Shown: one piece after another, positions 26,745 through 34,472 of the stretch
Layout of the letters: every line of letters begins with the position of its first letter
Numbering within the stretch: position 1 is the stretch's first letter
Origin: Bradyrhizobium sp. B097
Lineage (GTDB): Bacteria; Pseudomonadota; Alphaproteobacteria; Rhizobiales; Xanthobacteraceae
Direction of reading: 5' to 3'
Assembly (NCBI RefSeq): GCF_038957035.1
Contig: NZ_CP152412.1
Span: 5,266,501-5,330,500 of the forward strand
Length of the DNA: 64,000 bases
Notes under the pieces: generated by a model
Seen by the model: the letters and a program-made list of their open reading frames with translations, nothing else
Databases searched by the model: none
What the model was told of the DNA's origin: nothing
Program-made: the position numbers and the translations under genes

Positions 26745-28304
26745 CTACGGCCGCGTCGACATGTTGCTCGGCGGGCCGGCCTTGCGGATCGGCTCGGCCA
26801 GACGCGCGAACTCGCAGAGCAGCGAGCGCGTCTTGCGCGGGTCGATCACCTCCTCGACCCAGAACTTCTCGGCCGAGCGGAACGGCGAGCGCAGCTTGTT
26901 GAGGCGGTCCTCGATCTCGCGCAGCTTGGCCGTGGGATCGGCAGCGGCGTCGATCTCCGCGCGATAGGCAGCCTCGATGCCGCCCTCGAGCGGCAGCGAG
27001 CCCCAATAGGCCGATGGCCAGGCATAGCGCATCGAGAAGCGGTTGGCCGGCTGATGCACCACGCCGGCGACGCCGAAGGCGTTGCGGATGATGATGGTGC
27101 ACCACGGCACCGTGCTCTGGTTGACCGCCGCCATCGCCCGCACGCCGTGGCGGATGGTCGCCGACTTCTCCGCCTCGAGCCCGATCATGAAGCCGGGGCA
27201 ATCCATCAGATAGACCACCGGCAGATGGAAGGTCTCGGCGAAGTCGACCCAGCGGATCACCTTCTGGCAGGCGTCCGCGGTCCACGAACCGCCATAGTGG
27301 AAGGGATCGCTGGCGAGCAGGAGCACCGCCCTACCCTCGATCCGCGCCAGTCCGGTGATCACAGGCCGGCCGAAATTGCTGGCGACCTCGAAGAACGACC
27401 CCTTGTCGACGACCGCATCGATGATCGGCCGCATCTTGTAGACCTGCTTGCGGTTGCGCGGCACGGCCTTCAGCAGCGATTCCTCGGCACGTTCCGGATC
27501 GTCGGTGCAGGGAATGGTCGGCGGCAAATCGTAGACCGAAGCCGGCAGATAAGACAGGAAGCGCCGCGCATAGTCGAACGCCTCCTCTTCGGTCTCGACC
27601 GCCTGATCGATCGCGCCGGCGCGGGTCTGAATGTCGGCGCCGCCGAGCTCCTGCTTGGTCAGATCCTGCCCCAGGCGCTTCACCACCGGCGGGCCGGCGA
27701 CGAACATCGCGGAGTTCCTGGTCATGACCGAGTAATGCGTGGCCGCCAGCCGCGCGGCGCCAAGGCCAGCGACCGAGCCGAGGCCGAGACCGACCACCGG
27801 CACGCACGACAGATTGGCGAGCGTGTACCAGTACGAGCGCGTGCCGCCGACACCGCCAGGCAGATTGGCCGCGCCCCGAGTCTCGATCGTCTTCACCGAG
27901 CCGCCGCCGCCCGAACCTTCGATGATCCGCACGATGGGCAGGTGGAAGTCGTGCGCCATCTCCTCCGCCATCAGCGGCTTGGCGGAAATCGATGCATCGG
28001 CCGAGCCGCCGCGCACCGTGAAATCGTCGCCGACCACCACCACGGTGCGGCCGTCGACCCTGGCGCGGCCGAACACGCAGTTCGCCGGGGTCAGATGCTT
28101 GAGTTCGTTGCTCTCGTCGTATTCGGCGATGCCGGAGATGGCACCGACCTCGTGGAAGCTGTTCTGGTCGACGAGCTTGTCGATACGCTCTCGAACCGTG
28201 AGCCGGCCCTGGTCGCGTTGCCGCTTGACCTTGTCAACGCCTCCCATCTCCCGCGCGAACGCTTCGCGCCGGGCGAGGTCGTCGAGTTCCGGCTTCCAGT
28301 TCAT
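26745..28304 (-). CDS. Acyl-CoA carboxylase carboxyltransferase (beta) subunit
   Basis: 519 residues, the length of PccB/MccB-type carboxyltransferases. The N-half has GSGGGGSVKTIE and the acyl-CoA pocket GVGGTRSYWYTLANLSCVPVVG; the C-half has the biotin-side motif DCPGFMIGLEAE and RNAFGVAG. It moves CO2 from carboxybiotin to an acyl-CoA. Partners are a biotin carboxylase, absent here, and a biotin carrier, probably the small protein encoded at 29339. The RBS GGAGG and the first 71 bases lie inside the 3' end of the upstream IclR gene, so translation is likely coupled. Substrate (propionyl-, methylcrotonyl-, geranyl-CoA or other) is open. Confidence 0.9.
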   Translation of the reverse strand: MNWKPELDDLARREAFAREMGGVDKVKRQRDQGRLTVRERIDKLVDQNSFHEVGAISGIAEYDESNELKHLTPANCVFGRARVDGRTVVVVGDDFTVRGGSADASISAKPLMAEEMAHDFHLPIVRIIEGSGGGGSVKTIETRGAANLPGGVGGTRSYWYTLANLSCVPVVGLGLGSVAGLGAARLAATHYSVMTRNSAMFVAGPPVVKRLGQDLTKQELGGADIQTRAGAIDQAVETEEEAFDYARRFLSYLPASVYDLPPTIPCTDDPERAEESLLKAVPRNRKQVYKMRPIIDAVVDKGSFFEVASNFGRPVITGLARIEGRAVLLLASDPFHYGGSWTADACQKVIRWVDFAETFHLPVVYLMDCPGFMIGLEAEKSATIRHGVRAMAAVNQSTVPWCTIIIRNAFGVAGVVHQPANRFSMRYAWPSAYWGSLPLEGGIEAAYRAEIDAAADPTAKLREIEDRLNKLRSPFRSAEKFWVEEVIDPRKTRSLLCEFARLAEPIRKAGPPSNMSTRP

Positions 28305-29208
28305 TCATTGCCTCCGTCTTGATGATTTTGTTGTTGTTATGCGTGGCCACCGGAAGCGACTTGCGTTCGATCCGATTGCTGAAGATGTCGCCGTCGGCGC
28401 CTTCGAGCAGGCTGCCGACCGCGGCGGCGAGGTCGACCATCAGCGGCGCGACCTCGCGATGCAGCCGCTGCTCGTCATACATCGCCGAGAGCAGGCCGAT
28501 CGTGGTGACCACATAGGTCTGGTATTGCGGTGACCACAGCGGCACCGCGACGCCGTTGATGTGCGGGCTCCACAGGCCGCAGGCGACGACGTAACCGTGC
28601 TCCTGCAAATGACGGCGGTTGGCCGCGATGCGCGGCGTCAACATCTTGGCGCTGTCCGGCAACTCGCCTTCCATCTCGGCGATTAGCGCATCACCGATCG
28701 CGGGATCGAGCGCCGCAGTGTAGGCATGGCCGGCTGCGGTGGTCGCCATCGAGATGCGGCTACCGGTGGCCTCATGCAGGCCGAGCGCGTTCGCCGCGCG
28801 GGCGAACTCCAGATAGACCAGATGAAAGCGGTCGGGGATCACGAAGCCCACAGTGCCGGGCAACTGGTCCGCGACATCCTGCAAGCGCAGCCGGATCAGG
28901 TTGCGCAGCTGCAACCCCTTCATCATCGAGGTGCTCATCGCGACCGCGCTTGGGCCGATGCGATATTTCTGATCGCGCGGCAGATAGACGAGCTGTCCCA
29001 TCCGCGTCAGCGTATGCGTCAAGCGCGACACCGTCGAACGCGGCAGGCCGCAGCGGTTCGAGATTTCGAGATTGCCGAGTCGCGCTTCGTGCCCTTCGAA
29101 GCACCGCAACACATCAAACGCGCGCGACACCACCTGGATGACATCGCCATCGCCAGTCTCGCTGGCGAGCATTCCCTGCCGGCTAAGCCGTTCCGAGCGC
29201 CGTCCCAT
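28234..29208 (-). CDS. IclR-family transcriptional regulator
   Basis: 324 residues. The winged HTH is VSRAFDVLRCFEGHEARLGNLEISNRCGLPRSTVSRLTHTL (about 26-66), followed by the IclR effector domain to about residue 270. The protein continues some 50 residues past the usual end (IERKSLPVATHNNNK...), and its last 24 codons overlap the start of the carboxyltransferase gene in another frame. It is divergent from the biotin carrier gene and upstream of the carboxyltransferase, so it probably controls both. Effector unknown, plausibly an intermediate of the carboxylated substrate. Confidence 0.88.
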   Translation of the reverse strand: MGRRSERLSRQGMLASETGDGDVIQVVSRAFDVLRCFEGHEARLGNLEISNRCGLPRSTVSRLTHTLTRMGQLVYLPRDQKYRIGPSAVAMSTSMMKGLQLRNLIRLRLQDVADQLPGTVGFVIPDRFHLVYLEFARAANALGLHEATGSRISMATTAAGHAYTAALDPAIGDALIAEMEGELPDSAKMLTPRIAANRRHLQEHGYVVACGLWSPHINGVAVPLWSPQYQTYVVTTIGLLSAMYDEQRLHREVAPLMVDLAAAVGSLLEGADGDIFSNRIERKSLPVATHNNNKIIKTEAMNELEAGTRRPRPARSVRAGDGRR

Positions 29209-29222
29209 TTGTTTTGGCTCCG

Positions 29223-29246
29223 TTCCGTCCTGCGGAATAAAATTCC
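29223..29246. promoter_or_regulatory. Candidate IclR operator, overlapping palindromes
   Basis: TTCCG-N5-CGGAA (29223-29237) overlaps GGAAT-AAA-ATTCC (29234-29246), giving three regularly spaced TTCC/GGAA half-sites 15-38 bases before the IclR start. IclR proteins commonly bind GGAA/TTCC palindromes. Position between the divergent genes supports autoregulation and control of the carrier gene. Confidence 0.5.
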
Positions 29247-29338
29247 ACTTGCAGAAGAAGCTACCTCAGGCAATCTGCCGCCACAACAAAAAGCCGTTCG
29301 CCGGATGAAATTTCCGCAAGACGGTATCGGAGAGTGGA

Positions 29339-29560
29339 ATGCCAGAGATCAAGGTTGTGACCGAAGTTGCCGGGCGCGTTTGCGCGCTTCCTGTTGAGGC
29401 CGGCAGCAATATCGGCGATGGCGACGAGATCGCGTTCGTCGAAGCGATGAAGATGGAAATACCGGTCACGTCGACGACGGCAGGCAAAATCAAGTCGATT
29501 CTGGTCAGGATTGACGACGTCATCGCCGAAGGCCAGGCCGTTGCGATCATCGAGACCTGA
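29339..29560 (+). CDS. Free-standing biotin carboxyl carrier protein
   Basis: 73 residues, a single biotinyl/lipoyl domain. The biotinylation motif EAMKM is at 35-39, with Lys38 the acceptor; IGDGDEI and GKIKSILVRIDDVIAEGQAVAIIE complete the barrel. There is no Ala/Pro-rich N-terminus as in AccB, so it resembles the short carriers of multi-subunit acyl-CoA carboxylases or decarboxylases. It is divergent from the IclR-carboxyltransferase operon and presumably serves that enzyme. The start is preceded by GAGAGTGGA. A biotin carboxylase subunit must come from elsewhere. After it, 29561-29846 holds no gene I can support. Confidence 0.9.
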   Translation: MPEIKVVTEVAGRVCALPVEAGSNIGDGDEIAFVEAMKMEIPVTSTTAGKIKSILVRIDDVIAEGQAVAIIET

Positions 29561-29846
29561 CCGCGGACCGTCCGGCCGCGCGCGCGGACCAAATTCCCAC
29601 GTGCCTCGTCCTCCGACGGCCACTCCTTTGGAGCAGCGCTGCGTCGGACGCTGTCTTGCTTGCGAAACATTTCCGAGCGAAAAGTTTCGTATGACGGAAC
29701 AAATACCGAGCAATCGCTCGCTTTGTGATCATCGGTTCGGAGACCGCAGCCGTCGAATGGCGTCCTATCCGGACCGGTCGCCTCACACCTGACGTCGGTG
29801 CGCGCTCAGTTGCGCGCGCCCTGATTGCGTTGCACAACAGGAGGCG

Positions 29847-31706
29847 ATGAAACGATCGCCTCCTCCCGTCACCGCCACCACCACGGCCTGGTCCAGCTCG
29901 AAGCCGCCGCTGCTGCGGTTTCTGCACGCTTGTTACGCAAACTTCCTGCCGGAGGCCGGCGGCGCGGTGGCCGACTACATCCCCGAGCTCGGCAAGGCCG
30001 ACCCTGCCCATTTTGGCATCAGCCTCGCGACGCTCGACGGCCACGTCTATGAGGTCGGCGACACCAGGGTGCCCTTCACCATCCAGTCGATGTCAAAACC
30101 GTTCGTGTTCGCGCTGGCGCTCGACACGCTCGGCGCCGAACGGGTGGAGAGCGTGATCGGCGTCGAGCCGTCCGGCGACCCCTTCAATTCGATCCGGCTC
30201 AATGCCGATAACCACCCGTTCAATGCGATGGTGAATGCCGGCGCAATCGCCTGCTCCGGCCTGCTCCATGCCGACAAGGGCGACGGCGCATTCGACTACA
30301 TCCGCCAGGCGCTCGGCCGCTTCGCCGGCCGCGAGCTCGATGTCGACGAGGCGGTCTACGCCTCCGAGAGCGCCACCGGCGATCGCAACCGTGCGATCGG
30401 CTATCTGCTGCGCACCAACAGCGTGATCACCGAAAATGTGCCCGCAGTGCTCGACGTCTATTTCCGGCAATGCGCCATCCTCGTCACCGCGCGCGATACC
30501 GCCGTGATGGCGGCGACACTGGCCAACCGCGGCATCAATCCGCTAACCGGCGAGCAGGTGGTGACACCCTATGCGATCGCGCGCACGCTGTCGGTGATGA
30601 CCTCGTCGGGCATGTACGACTACGCCGGCGAATGGATTTACCGCGTCGGCATCCCCGCCAAAAGCGGCGTCGGCGGCGGCATCCTGGCGGCGCTGCCGGC
30701 GCGGCTCGGGCTCGGCAGCTACTCGCCAAAGCTCGACAAGCACGGCAACAGCGTGCGCGGCATCAAGGTCTGCGAGGCGCTGTCGGCGCATTACGACCTG
30801 CACATGCTGAACCGCAGCGACGACGCCCGCCACAGCATCATCGCCGACTACAACATCGGCAAGAACCCGTCGCGCCGGGTGCGGCGACCGCAGGAGCAGG
30901 AGATCCTGGCAAGACATTTCCAGGAGGTGCGGGTGATCGAGCTGGTCGGCACGCTGTCGCTCTCCAATGTCGACTATGTCTCGCGCCGCCTCGCCGGCAG
31001 CCCGCGGCCGGAGTTCGTGATCTTCGACCTCCGCCGCGTCACCGCAACGACCCGCGCCGGTGCCCGGCTGGTGGCGGAAGCCTTCCACGAGCTGGCCGAG
31101 CTTGGCGTCACCGTGATTCTCTCCGGCATCAAGCGGACCTCGCGTGAATGGACCACGATCAGCGAGTGGACCAACCGGCTCGGCAATATCAGAGATTTCT
31201 ATCTGCTCGACACCGCGATCGAATGGGCCGAGGACCAGATCGTCTACCGCTATGGCGGCTCGATCGACTTCCTCGAGACCACGGAGCTTGCCGAGCAGCC
31301 GCTGCTCGCCGGATTGGGCGAAGCTGAGATCGCAGACGTCGCCTCGCTCTGCACGGTCAGGACCTACCAGCCGAATGAAAAGATCATCGCCGCGGACCGT
31401 GAGGCGACCTCGCTGTTCTTCCTGCGCAGCGGCGTGGTCCATGTCACCCTGCCCGACGGCATCCGGCTTGCGACCCTGACCGCCGGCATGGCGTTCGGCG
31501 AGATGGCGCTGCTCGAGACGAAGCGCTCGGCCGACGTGCTCGCCGACATGTCGGCGACTGCCTACGAGGTCGCGATCAAGGATTTCGAGCGCTTCCGCGA
31601 GCAGCACCCGCGCGCCGGCGAGCGGATCATGCGCAACCTCGCGCAGATCCTCGCCGAGCGGCTGATCGTGGCGAATGCGAAGGTCGACCTGCTGACGTCA
31701 GGATAG
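29847..31706 (+). CDS. glsA: Glutaminase A fused to STAS and cyclic-nucleotide-binding domains
   Basis: 619 residues, twice the usual glutaminase length of about 310. Domain 1 (about 20-330) is a serine-dependent glutaminase: TIQSMSKPF gives Ser81 and Lys84 of the SxxK motif, followed by NHPFNAMVNAGAI, the YASESATGDRNRAIGYLL block and SGMYDYAGEW. Domain 2 (about 350-455) is a STAS domain (VIELVGTLSLSNVDYV, FVIFDLRRVTATT). Domain 3 (about 480-605) is a cNMP-binding fold with GMAFGEMALLETKRSADV as phosphate-binding cassette. Glutamine would be hydrolysed to glutamate and ammonia under control of a nucleotide or a STAS partner. The Shine-Dalgarno AGGAGG lies unusually close (2 bases) to the ATG. 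Followed by a strong hairpin. Confidence 0.93.
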   Translation: MKRSPPPVTATTTAWSSSKPPLLRFLHACYANFLPEAGGAVADYIPELGKADPAHFGISLATLDGHVYEVGDTRVPFTIQSMSKPFVFALALDTLGAERVESVIGVEPSGDPFNSIRLNADNHPFNAMVNAGAIACSGLLHADKGDGAFDYIRQALGRFAGRELDVDEAVYASESATGDRNRAIGYLLRTNSVITENVPAVLDVYFRQCAILVTARDTAVMAATLANRGINPLTGEQVVTPYAIARTLSVMTSSGMYDYAGEWIYRVGIPAKSGVGGGILAALPARLGLGSYSPKLDKHGNSVRGIKVCEALSAHYDLHMLNRSDDARHSIIADYNIGKNPSRRVRRPQEQEILARHFQEVRVIELVGTLSLSNVDYVSRRLAGSPRPEFVIFDLRRVTATTRAGARLVAEAFHELAELGVTVILSGIKRTSREWTTISEWTNRLGNIRDFYLLDTAIEWAEDQIVYRYGGSIDFLETTELAEQPLLAGLGEAEIADVASLCTVRTYQPNEKIIAADREATSLFFLRSGVVHVTLPDGIRLATLTAGMAFGEMALLETKRSADVLADMSATAYEVAIKDFERFREQHPRAGERIMRNLAQILAERLIVANAKVDLLTSG

Positions 31707-31717
31707 ATCTTGCTTCC

Positions 31718-31870
31718 CCCTCTCCCCGTTCTTACGGGGAGAGGGCTGGGGTGAGGGGCTGCTTCAGCAAAATGACTTCGAGTCGAACTCGCGGAGGCTC
31801 CCCCTCACCCGGACCGCATTCCGCTTCGCTTCATGCGCTCCGGCCTCTCCCCGCAAGCGGGGCGAGGCGA
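31718..31870 (+). terminator. Strong hairpin and palindromic repeat behind glsA
   Basis: CCCTCTCCCCGT (31718-31729), a TCTT loop and ACGGGGAGAGGG (31734-31745) form a perfect 12-base-pair hairpin 11 bases after the glsA stop. The unit continues to about 31870 with CCTCTCCCCGCAAGCGGGGCGAGG and belongs to the same family as 4314-4460. There is no U-run, so Rho-independent termination is uncertain. It lies between convergent genes. Confidence 0.6.
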
Positions 31871-31892
31871 AGAACTCCGCGGCGCGAACCGT

Positions 31893-32420
31893 TCAGCTCA
31901 CCACTTCCGTCACCGGCTGCATGTCGATCTCGAACGTCTCGAGAAATTTCGACGTCATGATGTAGAAGCCGACCGAGAGCTGCAGTTCGATCAGCGCGGC
32001 CGGCGTCAGCAGCGCCGCGATCGCCTTGAAGGTCGCATCCGTCGGCTTCTTCAGCTTGACGATCTCGTCGGTGAAGGTCAGCGCTGCGCGCTGCACCTCG
32101 TTGAAGCAGCTCGCCGACTGCCAGTTTTCCAGCGCGGCGTTCTGCTCGTCGGTGACACCGACATTCTTGCCGATGCGCTTGTGCGCGACGATTTCGTAAG
32201 GCGCCTCGCAGAGAATTCCGGTGCGCGTGATCGCAAGCTCGCGCACGATCGGATCGAGTTCGCCCTTGTGGCGGATCGCACCGCCGAGCCGGCAGTACTG
32301 TTCAAAGTAGCTCGGCGAATGCGCCATCATGCGAAAGATGTTGGCGTTGCGGTTCTTGTCGAGGATCTCGCGGGTGCGCGGGCTTGCCTTCGCGGGATCG
32401 GAGTAGTCGATACGGGCCAT
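31893..32420 (-). CDS. Carboxymuconolactone decarboxylase/AhpD-like family protein
   Basis: 175 residues, all-helical. The N-terminus TREILDKNRNANIFRMMAHSPSYFEQY and the central ELAITRTGILCEAPYEIVAHKRIG (about 62-85) identify the CMD family. The Cys-x-x-Cys redox pair of AhpD is not present; only one Cys (in ILCEAPYE) occupies that region, so a peroxidase-coupled redox role is unlikely. Family members include ring-cleavage decarboxylases and many uncharacterised proteins. Convergent with glsA. AGGAA lies directly before the ATG. Confidence 0.82.
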   Translation of the reverse strand: MARIDYSDPAKASPRTREILDKNRNANIFRMMAHSPSYFEQYCRLGGAIRHKGELDPIVRELAITRTGILCEAPYEIVAHKRIGKNVGVTDEQNAALENWQSASCFNEVQRAALTFTDEIVKLKKPTDATFKAIAALLTPAALIELQLSVGFYIMTSKFLETFEIDMQPVTEVVS

Positions 32421-32537
32421 TTCCTAACCTTGATCTCTGTCGTTTCTGTCGGGTTCCGAAACAGTATCCGCCGCCCGTCGCAGGAGCAACACGCGCGAGT
32501 CAAATTGCCGCCGCATTCCCATACAACCCTGACATAG

Positions 32538-32578
32538 TCGATATTCGCTGAGTGGGGACTCATCAAAAGCGAATACTC
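32538..32578. other. Nested inverted repeat
   Basis: TATTCGCT (32542-32549) pairs with AGCGAATA (32568-32575); the flanks TCGA and CTCGA extend the stem with one bulge, and GAGT/ACTC forms a small inner hairpin. It lies 120 bases upstream of the carboxymuconolactone-family gene and 90 upstream of the 33-residue gene, so it could be a bidirectional operator. Confidence 0.45.
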
Positions 32579-32664
32579 GACGCGGGGTGTTCCGAGTACA
32601 AAATCTGGCCGTCGTTCGCGCAGTTTGCGCCACGATGAGTCACGCCCAAGTCTAGGGGAAACGC

Positions 32665-32766
32665 ATGAAGGAAGCCACCAAGAGGGCGGCCTCGGAAGCG
32701 CTTGCGCAAATGCTGGCGGTGACGGCGATGCTCGTCATCGCCAGCTTTGTCTTTTATTGGCGATAG
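32665..32766 (+). CDS. Very small membrane protein, 33 residues
   Basis: ATG 32665 to TAG 32766, with AGGGGA 6 bases before the start. It opens with a basic amphipathic stretch, MKEATKRAASEALAQMLAV, followed by a hydrophobic helix ending ASFVFYWR. The single membrane segment occupies roughly residues 15-31. It is typical in size and pattern of alphaproteobacterial membrane microproteins. No homologue recognised. Confidence is moderate because of its length. Confidence 0.5.
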   Translation: MKEATKRAASEALAQMLAVTAMLVIASFVFYWR

Positions 32767-32840
32767 TATCCGTAAACTATGAGGGGCAAGAGCGAACCAA
32801 TTCAGCCTGGTCTTGCGTTCTGACCGGTTCGTTCAGCCCC

Positions 32841-33200
32841 TCATTTTGCCTTTGCGAAATACGGAACCAGCCGTCCCGCAAATTGCGTGAAGCGCGCCAA
32901 AACCTTGTCGCCGATGGCGAGGTCGTTGTCGCCGTGGGCCATCATGCGAAAGCCCTCGTCGGTATCCACGAGCAGGATGTTGTAGGGCACATGCGCCCTC
33001 GTCTCCGGTGTTGCGGCGCGGCAGACCAGTGACGTCGCATACACGGTCCCTGCCCCGCTCGCGCGATGCTCGGCAAGATCGGGCGAGCCGCAAGCGGCGC
33101 AGAAGCTGCGGCGGAAATATTGCCGCGCGCCGCAGGCGTTGCAGGTCTGGTAGACGATGGCTTCCGCGCCCCTGGTCCAGTCAGCGATCGGTTCGCTCAT
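32841..33200 (-). CDS. DUF35 OB-fold/zinc-ribbon protein, thiolase partner
   Basis: 119 residues from ATG 33198-33200. The rubredoxin-like zinc ribbon has Cys20, Cys23, Cys34 and Cys37 (YQTCNACG, SFCAACGS), followed by an OB-fold (GTVYATSLVCRAA, VDTDEGFRMMAHG, GDKVLARF). DUF35 proteins bind acyl-CoA and form complexes with thiolase-like proteins. Its start overlaps the stop of the thiolase-like gene by 4 bases (ATGA), so the two are almost certainly made together and form a complex. The steroid-degrading Ltp2/ChsH2 aldolase is the best-known example of such a pair. Confidence 0.9.
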   Translation of the reverse strand: MSEPIADWTRGAEAIVYQTCNACGARQYFRRSFCAACGSPDLAEHRASGAGTVYATSLVCRAATPETRAHVPYNILLVDTDEGFRMMAHGDNDLAIGDKVLARFTQFAGRLVPYFAKAK

Positions 33201-34333
33201 CGCACGCGCTCCAGGAACATGCTGACATGCGAGGACAGCACGCCGCCGTCGCCATGCAGCAACGCGACCGAGGCGTCGCGCACCTGGCGATTGTCGGCGC
33301 GGCCGGTCATCTGCAGATGGGTTTCGACCAGATGCGCCATCGCGCCGCCGACGCCGCAATGGCCATAGCTGAGCAGCCCGCCATGGGTGTTGAGCGGCAT
33401 CTCGCCATCCTGATTGAAATAGCCGGCGCGCACCCGCGCGGCCGCCTCGCCGCGCTTGGCGAGGCCGAGATCCTCCAGCAGCATCGCCAGCGTGATCGTG
33501 AAGCTGTCGTAGACCGCGGCGTAACGCACGTCTGATATCGCGACACCCGACACTTCCTTCGCCTTCGCGATTGAGATCTCCGCGCCGAGCTCACTCAGCG
33601 CCGGCGCGGCCGTGACGTGCTGATGGGTGTGCGCCTGGGCGCAGCCGCGGATGCGAACCCGCCGCTCGCCGGTCGGCTCGCGGCTGATGACACACGCCGC
33701 ACCGCCGTCGGAGACGGGGCAGCAGTCGAGCAGTTTGAGCGGCATCGCCACCGGCTTCGAGGCCATCACATCGGCAACCGTGATCGGCTCGTGGAATTGC
33801 GCGCCGGGATGCATCAGCGCGTGCTTGCGCATCAGCACCGCGAACTCGGCGAGGTCTTCCTGCGTGAGGCCGTATTCATGCATGTAGCGCGTCGCGACCA
33901 GGCCGTAATAGGCCGGGATCGTCGGCCCCAGCGTCACCTCGTAATCGGGGTGGCCGACCTGGGCCAGCGCCTGGATCGAAGCGTCGCGGCTCTGCCCGGT
34001 CAGCCGGTTCTCGCCGCCGACCACCAGCACGTGTTTTGCGACACCGGCGTCGACGAGTTGATGCGCCAGCATGGTCATCGCGAGGCCCGTGGCGCCGCCG
34101 ACCTGCACGGCGTGGGCATAGGACGGACGAATACCAAAATGCTCGGCGAACACAGTGGCCAGCATGATATGGGGCGAGACCGTGGAATAACCGCAGAGAA
34201 TGCCGTCGATGTCGGAGCGCTTCAGCCCGGCATCGGAGATCGCAAGCTCGGCCGCCTTGCTCATCAGGTCGAGCGAGGACAGGCCCTCATGCTTGCCGTA
34301 GGATGTGAGGCCGACGCCGGTGACGAAGCTCAT
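33197..34333 (-). CDS. SCP2-thiolase-fold protein lacking the nucleophilic cysteine
   Basis: 378 residues of the thiolase superfamily, lipid-transfer-protein branch. At the position of the nucleophilic Cys (NACATG in the thiolase at 38931) this protein has QVGGATG, so Gly80 replaces Cys. The C-terminal His block is present (LLSYGHCGVGG). Without the Cys it cannot do ordinary thiolysis; DUF35-linked thiolase-like enzymes such as Ltp2 do retro-aldol cleavage instead. The overlapping DUF35 gene strengthens this. Neighbouring acyl-CoA dehydrogenase, CoA transferase and ligase genes on the same strand point to breakdown of a branched or cyclic acid. Function is inference; the Cys loss is seen directly. 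Confidence 0.85.
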   Translation of the reverse strand: MSFVTGVGLTSYGKHEGLSSLDLMSKAAELAISDAGLKRSDIDGILCGYSTVSPHIMLATVFAEHFGIRPSYAHAVQVGGATGLAMTMLAHQLVDAGVAKHVLVVGGENRLTGQSRDASIQALAQVGHPDYEVTLGPTIPAYYGLVATRYMHEYGLTQEDLAEFAVLMRKHALMHPGAQFHEPITVADVMASKPVAMPLKLLDCCPVSDGGAACVISREPTGERRVRIRGCAQAHTHQHVTAAPALSELGAEISIAKAKEVSGVAISDVRYAAVYDSFTITLAMLLEDLGLAKRGEAAARVRAGYFNQDGEMPLNTHGGLLSYGHCGVGGAMAHLVETHLQMTGRADNRQVRDASVALLHGDGGVLSSHVSMFLERVR

Positions 34334-34350
34334 CCCTTGACCTCCTCGTC

Positions 34351-34447
34351 GTCATTCCGGGGCGCGCGTAGCGCGAGCCCGGAATCCATACTCACGATCG
34401 TGGTTATGGATTCCGGGCCTGCGCCTCGCGGCGCATCCCGGAATGAC
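34351..34447. repeat. Intergenic palindrome, GTCATTCCGGG/CCCGGAATGAC family
   Basis: Arms GTCATTCCGGGGCGCG and CGCATCCCGGAATGAC, inner GGAATCCATACTCACGATCG and GGTTATGGATTCC. It separates the acyl-CoA dehydrogenase and thiolase-like genes, which have the same direction. Confidence 0.85.
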
Positions 34448-34472
34448 GAATGGAAATATTTGTCGCTGACCA

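Noticed and set aside
26742..28322. Open frame of 526 codons on the plus strand
   Set aside because: Shadow of the carboxyltransferase gene; composition dominated by Arg, Asp and His from complementary codons.
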